From contig NZ_BATR01000114.1 of NCBI RefSeq assembly GCF_000739655.1, positions 62,001 through 126,000 on the forward strand: 64,000 bases of DNA, in the 5' to 3' direction. The notes beneath the pieces were generated by a model, which was not told where the DNA came from, made no database searches, and was given only the letters and a program-made list of their open reading frames with translations. How positions within the stretch are numbered: the stretch's first letter is position 1; every line of letters starts with the position of its first letter. This document shows positions 39,369 to 46,661 of the stretch, one piece after another. This DNA comes from Verrucomicrobium sp. BvORR106. Its GTDB lineage: Bacteria > Verrucomicrobiota > Verrucomicrobiia > Verrucomicrobiales > Verrucomicrobiaceae. A program made the position numbers and the translations under genes.

Positions 39369-39821
39369 CTAGCGGGCCTGGGCCGTTTCCGCGCCGCTGA
39401 TCGTGCCCACGAAGGAACTCATGTCAGGGCTGTTGGAGATGGTCATGGCCTCGGCCACACGATCCTGCAGGGCGCCACGAAGCTTGCCCACGAGATCCAC
39501 GCCCTTTTGAGTGATGCGAACGAGCACCTTGCGACGGTCGTCAGCAGCATGCATGCGTTCCACGTAGCCGAGCTTCTCCAGACGGTCGACAAGACCGGTG
39601 GCAGCGGCGGTGGAGTGGCCCATCTTGCGGGCGATGTCGGTCATGGTCAGTTCCTTGGATGTGCTGAGGTAGCTCATCAGGTAGAACTGGGCGAAAGATA
39701 CATTGCCGCGGCTGAGATCCTTGGAGAGGTTCAGCAGGAATTCCCGCTGACTAAAAAGGATGAAGTCCGCGAGTTTGCCAGGATCGCTAAGGTTGGCTGC
39801 TTTGGATACGGGAGTTGCCAT
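39369..39821 (-). CDS. MarR family transcriptional regulator
   Basis: 150 residues. The winged-helix part shows SFAQFYLMSYLSTSKELTMTDIARKMGHSTAAATGLVDRLEKLGYVER and then DDRRKVLVRITQKG, the MarR DNA-binding and wing pattern. MarR dimers repress genes and respond to small ligands; the target is not visible. The gene points toward the carbonic anhydrase gene and is separated from it by a terminator. ATG 39821 is used; a TTG nine codons upstream is in frame. Upstream is an AT-rich gap that could hold its own promoter or operator. Confidence 0.9.
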   Translation of the reverse strand: MATPVSKAANLSDPGKLADFILFSQREFLLNLSKDLSRGNVSFAQFYLMSYLSTSKELTMTDIARKMGHSTAAATGLVDRLEKLGYVERMHAADDRRKVLVRITQKGVDLVGKLRGALQDRVAEAMTISNSPDMSSFVGTISGAETAQAR

Positions 39822-40426
39822 GAGTGATGAGGAATTAAAGGTTTGCAAAGCCTGAACGTCGTGGTGTTGAGATTACTATACCTTCTAAGTACATAGAATT
39901 ACAAGATATTTTTCTAAAAACCACACTGGTAATTCCCCCTGTTTGTTGAGGGCACACGCCATTTTATAGTCAATGGCTGCAAAATATCAAGCAAAAACGC
40001 GACCTTTTTCAAAAAATATACTGCAAATCCAATAATTTTCAAAATCCGGTCCTGAGAGTATGAAGTTTCAATATTGAGTGGACCTCATTTTCCGAACCGG
40101 ATCGTCTTTAAAAAATTTGTCCCAGAGCCCGAAAAATCAGGGCTTGGCGTGGAATCCCGGCCGGTGAGAGTTTCATTGGATCCGCCTTTCAAAAATGAAA
40201 GGGTGGAATCAGGGCAGGGGAGACCCAAAAAAGTGAAATTTTTGGGTCTCGGTAATTTCGGGAGGCAACGCAGAGGATTTCCGACGGATCGGCCGAGAAT
40301 TTGGACCTGACCTGATCTTGAAGATGGTCGGCGTCGAGCGCCAGGATTGAGCGGGGCACGTGACACCGCGATTGTCTATTCCCTATCTATATAGGGAGGG
40401 GGTGACCATGCGGGAGCAGGCGGCCG
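39822..40426. other. 605-base gap, AT-rich then hairpin-rich
   Basis: No gene is supported here. The part at about 39860-40080 is far more AT-rich than the rest of the window (tata and aaaa runs). The part at about 40120-40330 holds three inverted repeats in a row: agccc/gggct (40126-40144), cctttc/gaaagg (40185-40202) and a perfect 12-bp stem gagacccaaaaa/tttttgggtctc (40220-40250), each with an A-rich loop. This could be a structured RNA, an operator region or terminators for the genes on either side. Confidence 0.6.
40220..40250. other. perfect 12-bp hairpin
   Basis: Inverted repeat gagacccaaaaa, loop agtgaaa, tttttgggtctc. The A/T pairs at the loop end are unlike a normal terminator, where the T-run follows the stem. 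Role unknown; it may be an RNA stem or a protein site. Confidence 0.6.
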
Positions 40427-41275
40427 CTATTCCCAGATGGCTTCCACTTCCTGATGCCTCGCACAGAAGGCCGTGGTCTCCTGGCGGGTCATCACAGCAA
40501 AGGCGGTCGATAGCGCATCCGACAGTGCTGCGGTGGGGGCGCTCGCCCAGACGCGCTCTTTCCGCACGGGCATGGGGAGGTACGTGCGGGGATTCATGAT
40601 GTGGTTGCCCTTCACCTGAAAGCCACTGCCACTCACGGCGCGATCCGTGAGCCGAAGGGGGATCTTGTTCTCCCCACCCACGCTGACGACCCAGCCCACA
40701 TCCCCAGGGGGGGCACCTATCGCCAGGATGCTGCTGTCACCTGCGTTCAGCAGCACGTTCTGAATGCTCCAGTCTTCCAGCACAGTCACCACTTGGTCTA
40801 GGGCATAGCCTTTACCCACGGCACCCAGATCCAGGAGAGGATAGTCCACGTGGGAGGTGACGAAGCCGGCCTCATCGAGGTCGAAGACATGGATGCCCAC
40901 CCGCTGCCGGGCGAACTCCACTTCCTCTTCGGAGGGCGTCCGCGGGGTGCCGTCGCCGTTGCGGAAGATCTTCATCAGCGGTCCGATCGTGATATCGAAG
41001 GCACCGTTGGTCTCGGCATGCACTGCTTTGGCCAGAGCCAGGCAGTCTGAGGCAGCAAGCCCGACGGGGGCCCGCTCGCCCTTCCGGAGGTGGTTCACCC
41101 GCCAGATGTCACTCATGGGGCGGAAGCGACTCAGTTCATCCTCCAGCCGGTCGATCTCCGCGAAGACCGCATCCGCCACATTGCCAGCATAAGCCGCATC
41201 AACGTCGTCCTGGGCGATGATGATTTCGAATTCAGTGGCCATCGCCTCATGGCGGGCGCGGTAGAGGGGCGTCAT
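40427..41275 (-). CDS. apbE: FAD:protein FMN transferase (ApbE family)
   Basis: 282 residues. ApbE-family motifs: FEIIIAQ near the start, LSRFRPMSDIWRVN, DLGAVGKGYALDQV, LLNAGDSSILAIG, and ALSDALSTAFAVM with the Asp that binds Mg. The enzyme attaches FMN covalently to a Thr in proteins such as NqrB/C or RnfG. Usually ApbE carries a signal peptide or lipoprotein signal; none is visible here, so it may act in the cytoplasm or the start may be different. Its ATG overlaps the upstream glycosyltransferase stop by 4 bases. No flavinylated partner gene is in the window. Confidence 0.9.
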   Translation of the reverse strand: MTPLYRARHEAMATEFEIIIAQDDVDAAYAGNVADAVFAEIDRLEDELSRFRPMSDIWRVNHLRKGERAPVGLAASDCLALAKAVHAETNGAFDITIGPLMKIFRNGDGTPRTPSEEEVEFARQRVGIHVFDLDEAGFVTSHVDYPLLDLGAVGKGYALDQVVTVLEDWSIQNVLLNAGDSSILAIGAPPGDVGWVVSVGGENKIPLRLTDRAVSGSGFQVKGNHIMNPRTYLPMPVRKERVWASAPTAALSDALSTAFAVMTRQETTAFCARHQEVEAIWE

Positions 41276-43215
41276 TGACGGGATCTTTTGGAGCGCTTGG
41301 GCTTGGGGGCGGCTTCGCCTTCCGGGGGAATCTCAGGTACGGGTTCGGCCTTGCGCACCAGGCCATCACCTAGGGCGGGCTGAGTCGGCGTCGCGAGAGC
41401 CGGGGAGAGGGCCACAGGCAGAGGGCCGGTCCGCCCGGTGGGTACAGGAAGGGGGCGGAGTGTGGCCTCAGGGGTGCTGGGGGCCGCGAGGTGAGTGCTG
41501 TCGGAGGCTTCGCCGGGCGGAAGGACGGGCAGAGAGGCTGGCGCGGGAGGCGCGGTCTGCTCATCCTCTACAAGCTCCGCTTTGGACGGGGGAACTGCTG
41601 GGAGATCAGGATTCAGGTAGGCTTCCCAAAGGTGCTTTTCCACCAGGAGCGTCAGCATCACTCCCGGGCGCAGTCCATAGTCGCTGGCGTTGTATTCGCC
41701 TTGAAGGTGCCCCCGGACCTCATCGCCCCGCTCTTTGTCAGTGACGATGATGGGTGCTTCCAACTTGGCTGGGATCTGGTCTTGGTAGCCGACTTGGGTG
41801 AGATCACGCAGGTACCAAGGGAGGGGCCAGCCGTGTTCCGCCTGAATGATCTGCACAGGAGTGGATTTCCCTGCAGGATGGCGGGCGGCCAGTTCATGAA
41901 TGCGCTTGGAGAGCGCCAGCAAGTTCGTCGTGGTGTGGGAATAGACGTAGGGGTTCCGGCTATCCGCCGCATAGCGGGTGGCACCGGGGAAGGCGTAGTC
42001 CGTGGCGAGGTTCGTCTGACTGCACAGGTGGTAGATACCGGCACCGAAAAGGATGACCAGCACGGTCTTGAACAAGGGGACCTGCACTGCGCGGAAGATC
42101 CGACGCATGCCCAACCCCGCCAGGAGGACGAAGGTGTACTGAACCGCCATCACCGACCACGGCGTCTTGTAGGGGATGATGGAGTAGATCGCGAGCAGGA
42201 TGAGCGCGTAGAGCGAGAGGAAAACCAGGAAAGCGCGGACATTGTTGTTCCGCCGCTTGTCCAGCAGGGCATCCAGAATACCCACCAAGCCCAGGGCCGG
42301 AATGAGTGCTTCTGACCACACGAAGCCGTCCTTCCGCCAAGTCATGAGCTGAATGTAATAGTGCCAGGGCTTTTCATGCCCGCTGCCTCCGGAGCGCCGC
42401 AGGTAGCTGTCGTAGGTGGCGATGCTGTCGTGCACTCCCTGCCATTCGCGGAATCCGTTTGAGAACATCCAGAGGGAGGTAACCCCTGCGACTGCGGCCA
42501 CAATCAGCCAGGCCAGCCAGTCTGGAATGGTGGGGCGGGCTCCAGCGTATGAAAGGCGGGCGTTCCGCGGCTCAAAGGAACCGATGCGGATGGACACCAA
42601 GCCCCATGCGGCTGCCATGGCTGCCAGGTTCAGGACGAAGGTCTCCTTCGTGGCGTGCATGAACCCGAGGCAGAGTCCAGCCAGCAGCAGCCAAAGCACG
42701 TTTCGCTTTTGCGACCATCGCCAGAGGGAGGCGATGAAGAGGGCCGTCTGGACGACGAACGGCACCTCCATAATATAGTAGCGGCTGTAGTAGTTCAGCA
42801 TCGGCGAGACCGCCGCCAGCAGGGCTGCGACGACGGCTCCCGTACGGCCCAGGCTGTCGATCATCAGCAGGGGGACAAGCACCAAGGCCAGGCCGAACAC
42901 GGCGACCACCCAGCGGAGCTCTCCCTCCTCCATCGTCGTGGGATCCCATCCCCGCCAGCGACCGACCAGATCTGCGGCGTGATGCAAAAAGGGACCGTGG
43001 TAGTCCTTGGGATCGTACTCAAAGGTGCGGCTCTGGGCGTACTCGTGCGTCTTTAGCGCCAGAATCGCCTCATCCGTATGCATGGGCTTCTTCGCCAGAT
43101 CGGTGAAACGATACAGAGACCCGAGCCCCAAGGCGAGGGTGAGCAGAAGGATAAAGCTTTTCCAGTTCAGCGGAGCAGGTTCGCGCGCCATGGGGCGGCA
43201 AGGTTTAGACAGCAT
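41272..43215 (-). CDS. GT39-type membrane glycosyltransferase, Agl23-like (TIGR03663)
   Basis: 647 residues. About ten to eleven membrane helices fill residues 18-395. The first extracellular loop carries PMHTDEAILALKTHEYA, like the DEA-type catalytic loop of GT39/PMT-type enzymes that use lipid-linked sugars. The layout (TKETF, HPFHY-like segments, and a soluble C-terminal half) matches the TIGR03663 group, described as flippase-associated Agl23. A Pro/Ala-rich tail (about 560-647) ends in KPKRSKRSRQ. Starts at 43215 and 43191 are both possible; neither has a Shine-Dalgarno. It is co-transcribed with apbE, which suggests no obvious joint pathway. Confidence 0.8.
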   Translation of the reverse strand: MLSKPCRPMAREPAPLNWKSFILLLTLALGLGSLYRFTDLAKKPMHTDEAILALKTHEYAQSRTFEYDPKDYHGPFLHHAADLVGRWRGWDPTTMEEGELRWVVAVFGLALVLVPLLMIDSLGRTGAVVAALLAAVSPMLNYYSRYYIMEVPFVVQTALFIASLWRWSQKRNVLWLLLAGLCLGFMHATKETFVLNLAAMAAAWGLVSIRIGSFEPRNARLSYAGARPTIPDWLAWLIVAAVAGVTSLWMFSNGFREWQGVHDSIATYDSYLRRSGGSGHEKPWHYYIQLMTWRKDGFVWSEALIPALGLVGILDALLDKRRNNNVRAFLVFLSLYALILLAIYSIIPYKTPWSVMAVQYTFVLLAGLGMRRIFRAVQVPLFKTVLVILFGAGIYHLCSQTNLATDYAFPGATRYAADSRNPYVYSHTTTNLLALSKRIHELAARHPAGKSTPVQIIQAEHGWPLPWYLRDLTQVGYQDQIPAKLEAPIIVTDKERGDEVRGHLQGEYNASDYGLRPGVMLTLLVEKHLWEAYLNPDLPAVPPSKAELVEDEQTAPPAPASLPVLPPGEASDSTHLAAPSTPEATLRPLPVPTGRTGPLPVALSPALATPTQPALGDGLVRKAEPVPEIPPEGEAAPKPKRSKRSRQ

Positions 43216-43290
43216 CGGTCACCCGTCAATGCAAGCGCACGGAAAACCGCATGGACTGGGCGAATTCCTCGTGTCAGACTATAGGTACTC

Positions 43291-43983
43291 ATGCGCACTT
43301 CCCTCCGCCTCTTTTTACTGACTGTCCTCGCCTCGGCCCGGCTACAGGCCGGTTTGGTGGTGGACAACGAGCCCATCGAGCTCAAACCTCGCCCTGAGGA
43401 TGATGAAGTGGAGCAGACCTTCACGTTTAAGAACACGGGCAGCAAACCGCTCACCATCGTGCGGCTGGAGAGCACCTGCTCCTGTCTGGAAGCGAGCTTG
43501 GACAAGCGGGTATATGCTCCCGGGGAGAAGGGCAAAGGGAAGGCGAAGTTCAAGGTGAGCAGCTTCACAGGGCGTCATGAGAAGTCGCTGCGCCTGCACA
43601 CGGATGACGACCAGGAGCCAGAGAAGGTGGTGAACTTCGTGCTGGATGTCCCTGAAGTGATCAGCATTGAGCCCAAGCTTCTGGAGTGGACCGTCGGCGA
43701 AAAACCCGAGCCCAAGACGTTCGTGGTGAAAATGACGGGCACTGATCCGATGAAGATCACCAAGCTGTCCGCCACCCGGGAGAATGTGACCTTTGAGTCC
43801 AAAGAAGTCACGCCAGGTCGCGAATACGTCATCACCATGAAGCCTGCTTCGACCAACGATGTGACCATCGGTGCATTGAAGATCGAGACCGACAGCAAGA
43901 TCCCCAAGTACAGCCGTCAGATGGCGTTCTTCAATATTGTGCGTCCAGAACTGGCAGAGAAGAAGAAGGCCGCAGCGAAGTAA
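43291..43983 (+). CDS. secreted DUF1573 protein
   Basis: 230 residues with a signal peptide (LRLFLLTVLASARLQA). The DUF1573 domain is seen in EQTFTFKNTGSKPLTIVRLESTCSCLEA, followed by Pro-Gly-Glu-Lys and Lys-rich strands; the two Cys in CSC are typical. A second domain of similar Ig-like type covers about 120-220. DUF1573 proteins are exported sandwich domains of unknown role, common in Bacteroidota and Verrucomicrobiota. A rhodanese gene follows closely, and both may form an operon. Confidence 0.85.
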   Translation: MRTSLRLFLLTVLASARLQAGLVVDNEPIELKPRPEDDEVEQTFTFKNTGSKPLTIVRLESTCSCLEASLDKRVYAPGEKGKGKAKFKVSSFTGRHEKSLRLHTDDDQEPEKVVNFVLDVPEVISIEPKLLEWTVGEKPEPKTFVVKMTGTDPMKITKLSATRENVTFESKEVTPGREYVITMKPASTNDVTIGALKIETDSKIPKYSRQMAFFNIVRPELAEKKKAAAK

Positions 43984-43993
43984 CCGGGTACAG

Positions 43994-44440
43994 ATGATGA
44001 AGGTGATCACCCAAGCAATCGTCATCCTGGCTCTGACGCTGGCGGCTGCTGCCGCCACCCAGCGATGGCATCCCCGCGCCCCGGCCTGGTATGTGGCGGA
44101 AGAGCGGCTGGCGGATGATGAGGTGACCCTGGCGCTCGTGCAGGAGAAGTGGAAGGGGGAGGTGCTGTGGATTGATGCCCGGCCGAGAACCGACTACGAA
44201 GCAGGCCACGTCCCAGGTGCGGTGTTGCTCAATGAACAGGAAGCAGACAGCCTCATGTTTGATTTGTTTGAGAAGCTGCAGGACAACGCCAAACCGATCG
44301 TGGTGTACTGTAGTGGCGAGGCTTGCCAGGCGAGTCGCAAGATTCGCCAATACCTGAAAGAGCGAGTGGGCTCGCAGGACATCTACGTTCTGCGGGGCGG
44401 TTGGAAAGAGGCCCAGACTTTGGGCTCTGCACAAAAGTAG
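43994..44440 (+). CDS. membrane-anchored rhodanese-like protein
   Basis: 148 residues. An N-terminal hydrophobic helix (AIVILALTLAAAAA) is followed by a single rhodanese domain with WIDARPRTDYEAGHVPGAVLLNE and the active loop VVYCSGEACQAS, whose first Cys can carry a persulfide. Sulfurtransferase activity is possible; acceptor unknown. It starts 10 bases after the DUF1573 gene, with ATGATG doublet. Likely co-transcribed with it. Confidence 0.85.
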   Translation: MMKVITQAIVILALTLAAAAATQRWHPRAPAWYVAEERLADDEVTLALVQEKWKGEVLWIDARPRTDYEAGHVPGAVLLNEQEADSLMFDLFEKLQDNAKPIVVYCSGEACQASRKIRQYLKERVGSQDIYVLRGGWKEAQTLGSAQK

Positions 44441-44452
44441 GGGAAGGGACGT

Positions 44453-44830
44453 TTAGCTCGGGAGTCTGTGGCAGATCTCGAGCCGATTGCCGCACGGATC
44501 CTCAAAGAAGATCGCGTAGTAGTGCAGTGCCTCGTAGCCGGGACCTTCTACGTGAGTGGCCCCTGCTGCCGCGGCGATCGCGCCCAGCCGGTCCACCTCT
44601 GCAGGTGACTCCGCCCAAAACGCGATGCGGTTCTCATTGGGCTGGTGATTCGGAGATTCGGTAACGCCAAAGAATTCGGTCACTGGACCCTCTGGGGCTT
44701 CAAACTGGAGCCAGTCTTCAATCTGCGCGTCGCGGGTGAAGCCAAGAGCTGGGAGCAGCGTCTCATAAAAGGGCTGCACCTTGGCCAGATTGGATACTCG
44801 GAGGTCAACGTGATCAAAGCGACGGGGCAT
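44453..44830 (-). CDS. VOC-fold protein (glyoxalase/bleomycin resistance superfamily)
   Basis: 125 residues, the typical length of a single VOC protein. Start FDHVDLRVSNLAKVQPFYETLLPALGF gives the first metal-binding His; RIAFWAESPAEVDRL and the end FFEDPCGNRLEICHR give the Phe-Asp-Pro-Asp-Gly-like and final Glu positions. The reaction is unknown. The frame is open for about 260 codons upstream, but that part is antisense to another gene; ATG 44830 begins with the fold. It converges on the rhodanese gene. Confidence 0.85.
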   Translation of the reverse strand: MPRRFDHVDLRVSNLAKVQPFYETLLPALGFTRDAQIEDWLQFEAPEGPVTEFFGVTESPNHQPNENRIAFWAESPAEVDRLGAIAAAAGATHVEGPGYEALHYYAIFFEDPCGNRLEICHRLPS

Positions 44831-44899
44831 GAGTCGGAAGGGGAAAAGGGCGAAGGCCGATTTGAGCGAAGAGGGGGCACCAGTGTCGAATCTGGTGCC

Positions 44900-45265
44900 A
44901 TGGAGACAAACTCTCAACGTGTCCGGCTTGGCCGGTGGATGCTTGTGGGCGCGGGTTTGGGAGTGAGTTTGCTCCTTCCTATCGCGCTGTTGCTGTTTTT
45001 TGTGCCGCTGCGGCAGGTCTTCTGGGGCTTTGACGATCAGCCACTGCCGGATGTCTTTTTCTGGTTTGTGGTTGGGATCGCGGCGGCGATCATGCTCTTC
45101 GCTCTGGCTTGTTCGTTGTCTCGGGATGGCGAGAGACGGACGGCTCGGAATCTGTTGGTGGCAGTGGCGGTGTTTGAGTTGCTGGCCTGGCCGTGTGGCG
45201 TGCTCATGACCCACTATGTCGAGCGGGTAAAAGTTCACGGGATCTTGTACTCGGCTCCGGAGTGA
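44900..45265 (+). CDS. small membrane protein, three helices
   Basis: 121 residues with three hydrophobic helices (about 14-38, 50-72, 84-103) and short polar loops. No known family. ATG 44900 was chosen; the open frame extends upstream to 44645 but that part is antisense to the VOC gene. It is divergent from the VOC gene across 70 bases. Confidence 0.55.
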   Translation: METNSQRVRLGRWMLVGAGLGVSLLLPIALLLFFVPLRQVFWGFDDQPLPDVFFWFVVGIAAAIMLFALACSLSRDGERRTARNLLVAVAVFELLAWPCGVLMTHYVERVKVHGILYSAPE

Positions 45266-45606
45266 TGCTGGGGGTTGAGAGATAGATGGTCTCGATAGAC
45301 CGGCCCTGCTCGGCTTTTGTCGTGGTGGTGTCTTGCAAACTCCGAAAAAGCGGCGGTTGCCGCGCCCACTGGCAAAGCGTTGCGCGCTTAGGCGGAGGAG
45401 ATGTCCTGGTGATGGTACGCAGCATCGCCTCCGATGTTGGAAGCCGAATCTCGTCCAAGATGAATGTACGGCCATCACCTGGATGCGCAGCATCTTTGGA
45501 GTGCGCGCGGGAACCGCCGCTTTGGTGGATCGGCGAAGCTTCCTCGAACCTGAGTGAGGGTAGCAGGGTGTGGATAGCTCCTGGGGGACTCGTCTCCTGA
45601 CCGCAT
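45266..45606. repeat. gene-free stretch with 24-bp imperfect inverted repeat
   Basis: No credible gene. A 24-base element at 45347-45370 (aaagcggcggttgccgcgcccact) matches the reverse complement of 45500-45523 at 22 of 24 positions. The two ends enclose about 130 bases. The arrangement resembles a small palindromic intergenic repeat or remnant element. Together with the terminator at 45607 and the following sequence to 45818 this gap is 553 bases long. Confidence 0.55.
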
Positions 45607-45660
45607 AAAAGCGGAACTCCAACCCTGCTGGCGGAACGGAGAGGGTTGAGTTCCGCTTTT
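45607..45660. terminator. long hairpin, probable terminator
   Basis: Stem aaaagcggaactc-caaccct pairs with agggttg-agttccgctttt with one bulged C, loop of about 13 bases. It ends in tttt on the plus side and starts with aaaa, so it may stop transcription from either side. It lies 159 bases beyond the stop of the PEP-CTERM gene on the minus strand. From 45661 to 45818 I see no gene. Confidence 0.7.
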
Positions 45661-45818
45661 AAGCGGTGGAGGTGCGTATGTGCTCCAGAGATAGGTGACC
45701 CAGCAGCGAATGATGCGAACGACTAATCGGCAGGCGAAAGCAGCGATTCACGCACCCACTCGACAGCGACTTCGTCGCCAAGCGTTGGGCGTCTACTTTG
45801 GACTGACGCCCGCCTCGC

Positions 45819-46526
45819 CTATCTCCGTGGCCGCTGACGCCGCATGATCGCGGCAATGCCCGTGAACAAGAGCAGCAGGCTACCGGGTTCCGGCACAGGA
45901 GCGACGGCCAAGTTGATTTTGGTGAGAGAGGCGCTTTGGCCAAGAGCTCCGACCAGGGTGCCGCCTGCGATCTGGACGTTGACGGGTTGGACATTGTCCA
46001 CGTCACCCGTTGTGAAACTGAAGACAAAGGACTCCGTGGCAGTCTGGTCCAAGAGTCCAAGCAGGGTGCTGGTCGGGGTTTGGTAGACGACACCTCCATT
46101 CACCAGAATATTGACGTTCAGTGCGCTGAGGATGGCGACCGTAGACGACGAGTTGCCGCTGATGGTGAGATTGTAAGTGGTGTTATCCAGCAGGGTGATT
46201 CCCGTAAAGGCTTTGGTGGCTGAGAAGCTCCCTGCGACCCCCGCCACCCCGGCCTGGGCAATCTGAAACAGTCCTCCGGAGTCATTTGCAATCCCCGGGT
46301 TCATCGTAAGCGTCTGGCTGGACGCGACTCCGACGAAGGTGTTGGAGGCAGTCCATCCAGCGCCCAGATTGGCGCTGTTGGTGGTGCCCACTGTTGCGAC
46401 CAGAGTCGTCTGAGTGACCGTCTCCGAGGGAGTTCGGTCCAGGGCGTTCGCAATGAGCACCTGGGCCGATACCGAGGAAGTACCGATCCAGAGCCCTGCC
46501 GCCAGGATGATTAGCAGGGGTTTCAT
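45819..46526 (-). CDS. small PEP-CTERM exported protein
   Basis: 235 residues. Signal peptide (LLIILAAGLWIGTSSVSA), a Thr/Ser/Ala-rich beta-type body, and a C-terminal PEP-CTERM signal: VPEPGS, hydrophobic helix LLLLFTGIAAIM, then RRQRPRR. Such proteins are sorted by an exosortase/archaeosortase-like system to the cell surface. The body has no known domain; it has a TTLVATVGTTNSANLGAGW type start. No exosortase is encoded in this window. It is the second PEP-CTERM protein here after the giant repeat protein. Confidence 0.85.
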   Translation of the reverse strand: MKPLLIILAAGLWIGTSSVSAQVLIANALDRTPSETVTQTTLVATVGTTNSANLGAGWTASNTFVGVASSQTLTMNPGIANDSGGLFQIAQAGVAGVAGSFSATKAFTGITLLDNTTYNLTISGNSSSTVAILSALNVNILVNGGVVYQTPTSTLLGLLDQTATESFVFSFTTGDVDNVQPVNVQIAGGTLVGALGQSASLTKINLAVAPVPEPGSLLLLFTGIAAIMRRQRPRR

Positions 46527-46601
46527 GAGTCGCCATAAAGATAAGAAAAAATAATGCTAATGGCAACATCTATTTATTAGGAGGGCTACTGCACAATGAA
46601 A

Positions 46602-46634
46602 AACCCGTCTCCGGCGGTGTTCCGGAGACGGGTT
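46602..46634 (-). terminator. terminator of the type VII-like operon
   Basis: Perfect 13-bp stem (aacccgtctccgg / ccggagacgggtt) with a 7-base loop, located 28-60 bases after the stop of the FtsK-like gene; on the minus strand it is followed by tttttc. It closes the operon. Confidence 0.9.
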
Positions 46635-46661
46635 CTAATGGTTCCTTGGCAGCAGGGAAGA

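Noticed and set aside
44831-45622. N-terminal extension of the VOC gene (open frame to 45622)
   Set aside because: The added part is antisense to the small membrane protein and has no domain; the VOC fold starts at 44830.
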